Source of the DNA: Microvelia longipes | Taxonomy: Eukaryota > Arthropoda > Insecta > Hemiptera > Veliidae | Direction of reading: 5' to 3' | NCBI GenBank assembly: GCA_018340805.1 | Contig: JACMZG010001914.1 | Location: 29,903,931-29,967,930, forward strand | Length of the DNA: 64,000 nt | Shown: one piece after another, positions 22,861-31,917 of the stretch | Numbering within the stretch: the first letter of the stretch is position 1 | Layout: each line of letters opens with the position of its first letter | Program-made: the position numbers and the translations under genes | Notes under the pieces: model-generated | Seen by the model: the letters and a program-made list of their open reading frames with translations, nothing else | What the model was told of the DNA's origin: nothing | Databases searched by the model: none

Positions 22861-23739
22861 GATTTTACTAATTAAGATTTTATTAATACTTTATTATTAT
22901 GTATGCTATAATATTAAAACTAACAAGCGTTATAACAAAAATATATTCATGATTTATGTTATTAAAATAAAATACCGTTTCCGTCACTTAGGATCATAGA
23001 TAAACAATATTAACATAGATGGCTCCTCAAAGATTTAAAAAAAATATATTTTATGGATGCAGGAGGCTCAAGTAGTACAGTCTGTGGTGACAGCGTGAAA
23101 CTGTCACATATTTTTATTTCTGACATTTTATTTATTTATTTTTATTCAAGCAAACAACGAGCTGTTGAGGGTAATCAAGTCTTTCTATCCGCTTTTCAGC
23201 GCTAGAATCATAAGGAGTCGATGGATGAGTGATCCCAAGAAAGCTCTATAAGAATTTCGTATAAATTGGTAAAAAGTGAAAAAATTAATTTCCACTCTTA
23301 CTTCACCCATTCTGTCGTCCCCTTGGATTTGAACCTCTAATGTCAGAGTTTCATTTTTTTTGTTTCCTTTACTTATCCGTTTGCGCCAACCGAGATGTTA
23401 TACTCAGATAGCAAATTTAAATGTTAAGTCTAAAAAACTAAAAATGAATTGTTATTTTTTTAAGAAAACGATGGTGCTGGTTCGCGTGATGAGGCCCCCA
23501 AGTTTTATTAAACAAAAATACATCGCGAATACTACAGCAACCATAGATCTTTGTTTACTTTTATTTTATTTTACTAAACGATTGGCAACTGTTTGTTTTT
23601 AAAAAAATACTAACAGCACAATCTAGTAGAGAATAGAGCAAATATATTTTTACTACTAGCGCTATTCAAGACTCTAGTGATGAGGCCCCAACTTAAATCA
23701 TAAACACAAACTTGTCAATTGAGTGTTCTACTACAACTC
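22861..23739. other. No gene recognised
   Basis: AT-rich. A diverged direct repeat (GTGATGAGGCCCC..AACTT) occurs at about 23487 and 23678. The 80-codon frame at 23360-23602 has no domain. Confidence 0.4.
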
Positions 23740-24177
23740 GGAGTGAACCATCTATCTTAGGATTGTCTGATTGAGCTGAAACCGGTCGCAATCGTTTTTA
23801 GAATGACTTCGACCATATAAAGCTACTTCGAGTTCTTCCGCTTTACGGGCCTGCTTTGCTCGGCGTGGTTTAGTGGAAGCCATTTTTGTCCTGTTTCTCT
23901 GGGACAGCAGGCTTACCAGGATGGAGCAAGAGGTAGAGGTCATCTTTTATACTATATCCACCTCTAGCATACTAAACCTAACAGTATCGTACAAGTCTTT
24001 GACCTAGACGTATACATATATACAACATTATATATATATGTATACTGTTTTGCGCCATTTGTGATGGTTCGATTGAGCTGAAATTGGTCTTAATCGATTC
24101 AGCTAGCCATCTACCTAAACACGAAATACCTTGTTTTAAAGCCATTTCAAGTTTCAAAAATTTTTTATATATATATA

Positions 24178-24229
<52 letters not shown>

Positions 24230-24370
24230 TATATTATATATATTATATATATATAAACTTTTTCGGGCATATATTTTTGTTATCAGGAAGCCAATAGAAC
24301 CGATTCCACTCACTCCACCCTCAACTTCCGTCATCCGAACAACCTCAGCGTCATTTTCATTATGAAAATT
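23740..24370 (-). mobile_element. Dispersed repeat family 2, copy 1
   Basis: Reverse-complement partner of 46695-47540. In order on the minus strand it shows GCGAATTTTCATAATGAAAATG, CGGAAGTTGAGGGTGGAGTG, AGTGGAATCGGTTCTATTGG, TTCCTGATAACAAAAATATA, a (TA)n array and then CTTGAAATGGCTTTAAAACA. These are followed by a CGATTAAGACCAATTTCAGC block, GGTCAAAGACTTGTACGA, CCATCCTGGTAAGCC, GGACAAAAATGGCTTCCAC and CGATTGCGACCGGTTTCAGC. A minus frame here (63 codons, 23752-23943) contains MASTKPRRAKQARKAEELE. The other copy reads MASTNLRRAKQACKEEE before the frames diverge. It might be the start of a coding region of the parent element. The family is not identified. Confidence 0.75.
24165..24254. repeat. 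(TA)n microsatellite in repeat family 2
   Basis: About 90 bp of TA with TAATA interruptions, at the same place in family 2 as the array at 46828-46950. Confidence 0.95.
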
Positions 24371-25047
24371 CGCTAAAAAATTTTTTGCTGATAATGAGAT
24401 AACCTAGAACATTTGTACCTACATGCAATTATTAACTATATTACCACGCGTTTTTTGACTTAAAAAAATATTTTATAGCACAGTGCAACTAGATCTAAAC
24501 ATACTTAAATAAGCTCATTTTTGCTTCGTTTCACCAATTATATAATATATTATTCATGGACAGGACCAGTTCTCAATTTAATTCCATTAATTACTTTTTG
24601 GAATCTGGTAATTCGTTTACTATCTATTATCTTGGTAATTTGTCTGTCAATGTTGTTTGCGGAAGTGTCGGCTTCCCTATCTAAGTCAATATTTAAATGC
24701 ACTTAGCTAGGTTTTACTAGATCTACAAGGGAAGTAGTTCATTGGTCGGCTAATAGTTTCTCGTTTCAAGGTGAACCAACATCACTTCCTTTCTTCTCAT
24801 TTTTTTTTTTTATTATTCACAACGTTTTGTATATTTTATTTAAATGGCAATAAATCGATAGGAATTATAAATTATTAACGTAATCTTTTACAATACGCAT
24901 CATTAGCGAAAAGTTACGCTAAAGTCGTAGGTCGCTCGGAAAAGTTATATCAGGAATCTGTTTCAGAGATCCCTGATAGCTTTTGCGAGATCAGCATTAT
25001 ATTCCCAGCAGTAGCATTTTAACTAGTTACTTATTTATTTATTGGAT
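24371..25047. other. No gene recognised
   Basis: AT-rich. The 61-codon plus frame at 24521-24706 is hydrophobic but has no recognised domain. Confidence 0.4.
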
Positions 25048-25645
25048 TTTACTTTTCTCATTAACGTAGGTATAAGGAAAGTATTGTTTTTGCAAAAAAA
25101 TCTGAAACCGGATTCACCGGAATTATCCGTTTCAGGCGTTTTAAGGCCTCCAGAGTGGTTTTCGCAAAGTTGTCTGTCTATATGTGTGTGTGTCAGTTAT
25201 CATCGTAGCTCCCAGTGTATTTATGCTAGAGTTGAAATGTTTGTGCAAAAAATAGTCTACGGCTGTAGTTGTTCTATTCGGAAAATAATTTTTTTATAAC
25301 GTCAATAAACTGCAATAATGACGTAGCAAAAATGTCGAAAAATCATAAAACTCGGAAATATTATGTGATATGATTGAGATTTGGCACGCATGTGACTTTG
25401 TATAAGACTAACATATGTACAATGTTTCATCTCATTATCAGCATTAGTTTAAATTTTATCGAATGATTTGAATACGTTATTTAAAAAATTGCGAAAAATC
25501 GGGAGATAACCAATTGAGTTGAAATTTGGCACAAGTGTATCCCTTGACGTAATAAATATGTGTACTAAGTTTCTAAGTTTCTTTATAATACACCAAGTCT
25601 ATCTATAATTTTTGGTGGATGATAAAAGTTAAGCAGCATCGACCC
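25048..25645 (+). mobile_element. 5S-composite repeat, long copy truncated in the 5S box
   Basis: Starts ACTTTTCTCATTAACGTAGG and carries the whole 5' module: AACCGGATTCACCGGAATTATCCG, AAGGCCTCCAGAGTGG, GCTCCCAGTGTATTTATGCT, GGTTGTAGTTGTTCTATTCGG, GACGTCAATAA, CATATGTACAATGTTTC and CTAAGTTTC. It then enters the 5S-like start GATAAAAGTTAAGCAGCATCG and stops. The 85-codon plus frame at its start is non-coding. Confidence 0.85.
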
Positions 25646-25689
25646 TCTCTAACTATGAAGGTCCTAAATTTTGCCTTTATCCAGTTTCA

Positions 25690-25945
25690 TTTAGGGTAAG
25701 GGATCTTTAACAACGTACCTGACATATACCTGACATAAGTACCTGACAACGCACAGGCTCTAGACCACCGGCTTTACGTCCCTTCTGAAGGACGTAGTAC
25801 GCAGACTTGTTATCCCTCACATAAAAATCCCAGAGGCCCGTGCTGGGATTGAACCCATGACTAAACAATCTCGGAAGTTTAAAGTCCATTCATTCTGTGA
25901 ATTGACCGCGTACCTTAACCAGTACACCACTGGTGACTCTTAATG
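25690..25945 (-). mobile_element. tRNA-derived SINE, second type
   Basis: On the minus strand, CAGTGGTGTACTGGTTAAGG near 25930 (A-box-like) and CATGGGTTCAATCCCAGC near 25855 (B box) are spaced as in a tRNA with an enlarged variable region. The body then reads CCTTCAGAAGGGACGTAAAG, CCGGTGGTCTAGAGCC and TTGTTAAAGATCCCTTACC, which resembles the conserved body of several invertebrate tRNA SINEs. TACCTGACA occurs three times near 25716-25750. The body differs from the SINEs at 14.6 and 63.3 kb. Confidence 0.7.
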
Positions 25946-26099
25946 TCGGTTAAAGAATGCATATCAAATAATTTCTGACAACAAAACTAGCCAATAAAAA
26001 GCTTTTTGTACCAAATTTAAACTTTTCAACATACTCTTACTGGGGGCTATGGATAACACATGTAAGTACACAGATGTCATTTAATTATACTTTGCCAGT

Positions 26100-26690
26100 C
26101 GTTTAATATTAATTGCAGTTATATTTTCTAGTAACATGGGTTTGGGTCATTCCATGTCAAATCAACACAAAAAAGTACATTTTTGGACTTGATGTCAGCA
26201 ATTTTGATGAAATTTTGCTGACAGGTAGGGACTATAAAAAGAAGTTAAAATCCCAATTTTTAGCTCATTCTGATCAACCGGGCGTGCACAGTATCATGCC
26301 AAAGTTTCCCAAATTTGTCAATATAGCACAAAAATTGTCAATTTTTAAGGTATGAAAATGGCTGTATCGTAAAAACTACTTTAGGTATATTCTTTATTAT
26401 GGTTGGATTTCAAAGCTTAAATCTGGGTCTTTCAAAGGTTTATGCAATTTGTATAATAATATTCGATATCGAAATATGATCTAATTTATTGTTAAAAAGC
26501 CAATATCTCAAAAAGCCAATTTTTTAAAAATCTGATAAATTCCTGAAGTAGGTCTATCCTTAGGAAAAAGACCCCTAAATTCATTTTGGACTGCAATGGA
26601 TTGGTCACAATCTTGTAACGTATATGCAAGTACCCAAATTGTATAATTAAAAAAAAATTATTTACTAGAGAAATTATTGATTTTTAACAT
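26100..26690 (+). repeat. Unidentified repeat-like stretch with 80-codon frame
   Basis: Begins near GGGTTTGGGTCATTCCATGT. A plus frame at 26113-26355 reads about 80 residues, ending in KFPKFVNIAQKLSIFKV. The text has the feel of a degenerate dispersed repeat rather than a gene, but there is no second copy in the window. Function unknown. Confidence 0.3.
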
Positions 26691-27499
26691 ACATCTTAAT
26701 ATGTATATATGTTTTTTTATATTTATGTAAACATTACTTTTTATCATAAATTATATGATAATTAAACAAAATGTTTTTAAAATACTAATATCTTAAGGGG
26801 CTTTATTTAAGAAAAGTTAAAATAGTGTCTGAAAAAACTGAAAGTCTTAAGGAATGGTAAAACATTACTTTTGTTATATTTACAGTATGAATAAAGAAAA
26901 GTAAAAAAGACAAATAATTAAAAGAAAGTATAAAACTTTTAGAATTTTGTATTAAAATACATTATTAATTTTATAAAATTAATATTATAATAGTTTAGTA
27001 CTTATATTTACATCTCACATATTTTTGAATTTAAAAAAAATTGTAAAAATTCTTAATAATTTAAAAACTTTTAATGATTAATTAATAGTCAAAGTTTTAA
27101 TCTTCAAATTTTAAAAAGAAATCAAACGGTTAGAAATTTAAGCATTCTTTAATGTTACGTATAGTAATTTCTTGCAATATTCAATTACATTAACGCTATC
27201 CGTTGATATATAAAATTCCAGCATTTGAATAAGTCTGGCTGTAATACAAGACTTAGTTCTGAATCGTGAAGGATGACTGTGAGTCAGGTATGTGATAATG
27301 ATGCCTCGTGCTTTTACAGTTTTCATTATATTCTGATTCTTATGTCCGATTCCAATGCTAATTTAAAGTCTATCACTCTTCTTTAGTGCTGCTTGGAAAT
27401 AATAAAAATTAAAATGTTAAAACACGTGTTATTGCATTGTCCGAACTTATTTTTTTATTTCTTTAGTTCTTTGGTATTTATTCTTAAAAATGTTTAGTA
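26691..27499. other. No gene recognised
   Basis: Very AT-rich, no domain or array. Confidence 0.4.
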
Positions 27500-27755
27500 T
27501 TTTTACTTTTTCTCCTTTATAGTGTAGGTATATAGTAAATACATTGCATTTTCGAAAACATCCGAAACCGGGATCACATCTATATTATCCGTTTCAGGTT
27601 GTTTAAGACCTCTTGAGTGGTTTTACAAAGTTTTCATTTTGTGTGTATGTCTTGTATTTAGGTTCTAATAAGACTAAAAAAAGTAGCTTTATTTAAGTTT
27701 TATCTCATTATCAGCAGTACATCAATTTTTATTGAATAACTTGTGTGAGTTTTTT
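27500..27755 (+). mobile_element. 5S-composite repeat, internally deleted copy
   Basis: Starts ACTTTTTCTCCTTTATAGTG, includes ATCCGAAACCGGGATCACA and AAGACCTCTTGAGTGG, then jumps from the GTGTGTATGTC block to CTCATTATCAGCAGTAC and ends TGTGTGAGTTTTTTT. The next copy starts right after. Confidence 0.75.
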
Positions 27756-27756
27756 T

Positions 27757-28478
27757 ACTTTTCCCCATTATACCGTAGGTATATAAGAAAAGTATTGTGT
27801 TTGCAAAGAATTCCGAAAACGGGATGAAAACAGAATTATGCGTTTTAGGCATTTTTAAGGGCTAAGCCGAAAGTTGTTTTCGCAAAGTTGTCTGTCTTTA
27901 TGTGTGTGTTGTGTGTGTGTGTATGTGTGTGTCTGTTTTAATTATAGCGCCCCAGTGTATTTATGCTAGAGAGTTGCAATTTTGTACAAAAATCAGTCTA
28001 CCGCTGCAGTTTTGCTATTCGGAAAATAATTTTTTATGACGTCATTAACACGGAAAATGATGCGATTTGGTTGAAATTTGGTACGCATGTAGCCATGTAT
28101 CTAACATATGCGCTAAGTTTCTTCTCGTTATCAGCATTATTTAATTTTTTATCGAATGATTTGTATACGTTTTTAAAAAATTGTAAAAAATCTGAAAATA
28201 TTCCAATTAATTTGAAATTTGTTACAAGTGTTTCCTTTGACGTAATAAATAAGTGCACTAAGTTCCGTTATAATAAAACAAGTATATCTATGATTTTTGG
28301 TGGATCATAAAAGTTAAGCAGCATGAAGCATGTTCAATGCCTGGATAAATGACCACTGGGAATAAAACGAATGTATTTACTATCTGAGGACGAGCTAAGC
28401 GAGTCCATCTGGAGGGAAGAGCGTAGCAAATCCGATGTAATGAGGAAAAGTTCCGAGGTACCCCGTACTCTTTTTTTT
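27757..28478 (+). mobile_element. 5S-composite repeat, reference full-length copy
   Basis: The most complete uninterrupted copy, 722 bp. Order: ACTTTTCCCCATTATACCGT with its own small hairpin (CCGTAGGTATA), the CCGAAAACGGGATG block, a (GT)n stretch, GCGCCCCAGTGTATTTATGCT and CAGTCTACCGCTGCAGTTTTG. TGACGTCA follows at 28037-28044, then CATATGCGCTAAGTTTC and AGTGTTTCCTTTGACGTAAT. The 5S-like segment lies at 28302-28370 (AAGTTAAGCAGC, then GCCTGGATAAATGACCACTG). The tail is GAGGACGAGCTAAGCGAGTCC and ends GAGGTACCCCGTACTC plus T8. The A box is intact and the C box carries substitutions. No protein is encoded; the 115- and 74-codon frames here are shadows. Confidence 0.9.
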
Positions 28479-28564
28479 AAAACGTTCAAAAGAATAAAAT
28501 AATCCAAATAGCTTAAAACTATGTGCAAATATGTACCTCAAGATTCTAAATACGTAACTTAACT

Positions 28565-28598
28565 AAACGTAACTTAGTATACTTACTAAGTTACGTTT
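28565..28598. repeat. Perfect 15-bp hairpin
   Basis: AAACGTAACTTAGTA and its exact reverse complement are separated by TACT, between two composite copies. Confidence 0.85.
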
Positions 28599-28602
28599 TA
28601 AT

Positions 28603-28795
28603 ACGGCAACTATATTTACGGTTTTTTGGGATCATAAAAGATTAGTAGCATAAAACGAGGTAAGTGCCTGGATGGGTGACCTCTGAGAATAAAGCGAATC
28701 TATTTACTGTCTGAAAGCGAGCAGGGATAAATATGGTGATTTCTATATTCTGAAGAAGGGCGAAACGGGTTCGAATTTATGAGGAAAAGTTTTGT
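28603..28795 (+). mobile_element. 5S-composite 3' module, diverged
   Basis: Begins GCAACTATATTTACGG, with a 5S-like segment at 28628-28695 (GATCATAAAAGATTAGTAGC, then GTGCCTGGATGGGTGACCTC). The tail is diverged and ends GAGGAAAAGTTTTG without the GGTACCCC terminus. Confidence 0.8.
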
Positions 28796-28904
28796 TTAGT
28801 TTTCGTTTAAATTATTGCAATTTTTATTACATTTTTGTGTTAGGGAAAACCAGCGTAAAACGTTATTGTTTGCGACATTAACGTTTTAACGTTATTATTT
28901 GAGA

Positions 28905-29852
28905 CATTTGGTATCCGGATGGATGGTCTGTCGGGAGCTGTCCTGTTTTGCAAGGAACCTGGATGTAACACCTTCGTGAATTTGGGTAGATATGCCACAG
29001 TTTTCAAGCTGAGGTTTCTGCCATATTAGTTTGCTCTCAGTCTTTACTAAGAGAAACTCGCAAGGGGTCACAGATTAATATCTGTTTTGACAGCCAAGCT
29101 GCTATAAAAGCTTTTACTGCTTATAAATGGTCGTCTAAACTCGTCCAGGAATGTATTGACACTCAATATTTTGGGAAAGACTAACGAGGTCCAACTACTA
29201 TGGGTCTCAGGACAATATGGTGTTGAGGACAATGAGCAGGCTCACCAGCTAGCCAGGCTGGGGTCCAGTTTAATTTCCTCCACTCAAGAGCCTGTAGTAA
29301 GTGTTGCTTGCTGTATTGCAAAGACAATTATTAAGTACTCTATGCATACAGACTTTAAGCACCTGTGGAATCTTATACTGGGATGTGATAATCCAAGCTG
29401 CATATAGAAGGACCAAAAGGCTCTAAAAGAAGGTTTAAAAGGCTTACCAGGTCAATTTTACCACTGAAAAAAGTACCAGCTACTCAATAGCTTGTGTTCT
29501 TACTGGTCATTGTCGGCTTAACCCCAATTTAAACCCAATGGGATTGGCAGATAGTCCTAAATGCACGATATGTGAGGAGGACGAGCCTTCACATATACCA
29601 AGCACTTGTCCTGCATTAACATATCTTATTAGTGTGGCATATTGACATATCTTATCTTAGGTGGCAAACCTTTAGTCCGGACAGCGTTTCTTTAGAGGAA
29701 CTTGTAGAACTACCCCTAAGTTGATAACTTTCTGTGAGTCAGTAGACTTGTTCGGGGGGTAAAAGGAGCATGAGGGCTTCTTTTACTTTTCGGGTTTGCA
29801 CTAAAGACCTACCTGAGTGGTCTAATGCTCTGGTTTATACCTCCGGTCTGTA
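28905..29852 (+). pseudogene. LINE 3' end: RNase H domain and terminal zinc knuckle, decayed
   Basis: Fragments of the C-terminal part of a non-LTR retrotransposon of the RNase H-bearing group (I/Loa/Outcast-like). ICFDSQAAIKAF (29080-29115) and, after a frame change near 29160, LLWVSGQYGVEDNEQAHQLA (29190-29255) are the characteristic RNase H blocks with the catalytic Asp region. After further stops, LTGHCRLNPNLNPMGLADSP and the knuckle KCTICEEDEPSHIPSTC (CX2CX6HX4C, about 29500-29615) mark the usual end of such ORF2 proteins. It finishes with a short A8 tail at 29845-29852, just before a composite fragment. The reverse transcriptase part is missing, consistent with 5' truncation. Several stops and frameshifts make it inactive. 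The 83-codon frame at 29156-29407 is part of it. Confidence 0.8.
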
Positions 29853-29935
29853 AAAAAAACATATGTGCCAAGTTTCATCTCCTTATCAGCATTAGTTCAA
29901 TTTTCATCAAATGACTTGTGTACGTTCTGATTAGT
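29853..29935 (+). mobile_element. 5S-composite 5' module scrap
   Basis: CATATGTGCCAAGTTTCATC, CCTTATCAGCATTAGTTCAA and AAATGACTTGTGTACGTTCT are internal 5'-module text. It directly abuts the LINE A tail, so the LINE may have inserted into a composite copy. Confidence 0.75.
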
Positions 29936-31316
29936 ACAAGCCATACTTTGACACGCGTCTGAAAAGTACAAATTTTAAACTTGTAAGAAATTTAAAAATG
30001 TACAACATGTATATAGCTGAGAACATGTTTTGTTTTGACTGTCTTTCCAGACTATTGTCGATCATTAGTAGGGAAATATATCAACACTCTTCTTTATATG
30101 ACAGTTTTGTGGATATAAAACCTTCCTTTAAATAATAACAATAAATATTTCAGACCAATGTATTCGAACTGTTTTACAAAGGTGTAAAAAATCGTGCATA
30201 AATAATTACAGTATACCCTCGAGGACTAACAAATCTACCTAAATAATAGACTCTAACTTAAATAAGAGTGACCTAAAATTCCTTAATATTTCAACTATAT
30301 GATTTCTCTTTTTTTTTTTTTTTTTTCACTTATGATTCGCCTTAAATTGCATTTTTGTATTTTACCAAAATGAGATAATTTAGGTCAAAATCTAATAACT
30401 ACCTAAAATTTTAATCACATTAAAAAAGAACTCGTTACCATAAGTCTTGAACCTTCTTAAAATTTTGAACTTAAGGTCAGACGTAATTTATAATTTTTAT
30501 ATCATTATACATTTATTACTCAAAATGTGATTACACTTGATAAATTTAAACTTTAATCAGTAAAGGCCCATGTATAAGCCTTCTTATTCATTATCAAACG
30601 CAGAAAAAGTAAAAATCATATATCATAAAATTTACGTTTCGACACCATCAGAAATCATCAATTTTTAGTTGTAATTCAAAAGGAAGATTATTAATGAATC
30701 TTCATGACTGAATCAAAAAAATATAAATAAATCTTTAAAAGTATTATAATAAAGGTGCGCTGCAGGGAAGCCGCTTCTGGCTCGGATTCTTTACCCTCTT
30801 TCAAATGTCGGTTCCAAAAATGGCAAGCCTGTGCAAGCATTAATTTGTCTATCGGTAACGATATAGCTTCCTTTTATGATTCTTCTTTTATAACTCGGTA
30901 CTTCATATAAAATATTTATTTTATATAAATTAAGAAGAAAACGGTATTTAGATTATAAAGAATAAATATTGAATGATTGATTTTATGTGTAATTAATGGG
31001 CAAATTTATTAGAAAGTTTGATTTATTAAAATTAGGCAATGAATGAAAAATCGTACGTGCATTTCCTTTGTCGCTTTGTGCTATTAGAAGTGATAATAAA
31101 TTATAAACTTCAATATTAATAAGCGTAATCGACCCCCTTCCCCCACCACTCCATTTTAAATTTTTTCATTCAAATAACCTCATAAGCGTCATTTACTGAT
31201 GAACATTTAGGATTGTAGTTTTTGAAAATATATGATTTATTGGATGTGTATGAAAAAAAGTTAGCTATAAGATATCATAAATTGGATCTAAGATGACTCA
31301 CAAATTGTCCACGCAT
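29936..31316. other. No gene recognised
   Basis: AT-rich with a T run near 30306-30326. At about 31131-31205, CCACCACTCC..AACCTCATAAGCGTCATTT resembles the terminal part of repeat family 2. Nothing coding. Confidence 0.4.
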
Positions 31317-31845
31317 TTTCACTTTTCCTCATTTGCACCGAAGGTATATAGGAAAGTATTGTGTTTGCAAAAATATCCGAAACCGGGATGTCACCTGCAT
31401 TATTCTTTTCTGTTGTTTAAGGCCTCCTGAGTGGTTTTCACAAAGTTGTCTATATGTGTGTGCCTGCTATAATCGTAGCTCCCAGCGTATTTATTCTTAA
31501 GAGTTGAAACTTGATACAAAAATCAATCTTTAGGTGTGTTTGAGCTATCCGGAAAATATTTGCTTTATGACGTTATTAACCCGCAATAATGACAGAAAAA
31601 AAGTTGATAATTTATTAAATGCGGAAATTTTTTTTAATAAATTTGAGATTTGGCGCGTCTACAAGTTCAACATATGTGCCACGTTTCATCTCATTATTAG
31701 CATGAGTTTAATTTTTATCGAATGACTTGTATAGGTTTTTAAAAAATTTTAAAAAAACTGAAAATTGTGTTGAAATTCAATACAAGTGTATTCCTTTACA
31801 TAAAAAATAAGTACTCTTAAGTTTCGTTTTAATATGACAATTATA
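31317..31845 (+). mobile_element. 5S-composite 5' module, truncated before the 5S segment
   Basis: Starts ACTTTTCCTCATTTGCACCG and covers nearly the entire 5' module in order, to AAGTTTCGTTTTAATATGACAA. It ends just before the satellite array. The 63-codon frame is a shadow. Confidence 0.85.
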
Positions 31846-31917
31846 TCCTTAAACTATTTTAAAAAAACGGCTGAGGGCAAGAAACTTTGTGAAGATATGC
31901 TGCAAACTACGGTTTGC

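Noticed and set aside
22673..22999. 108-codon ORF
   Set aside because: It runs through the GC-rich hairpin repeat into AT-rich flank. The reverse copy at 47.9 kb does not preserve it as a protein.
24084..24365. 93- and 118-codon overlapping ORFs
   Set aside because: They cross a (TA)n array (YIYIYI) and lie in repeat family 2.
27963..28310. 115-codon ORF
   Set aside because: It covers the non-coding 5' module of the composite repeat; other copies carry stops and indels in this frame.
28302..28370. Genuine 5S rRNA gene
   Set aside because: Only about 60 bp of the internal part matches. The 5S ends are replaced by repeat text common to all copies.
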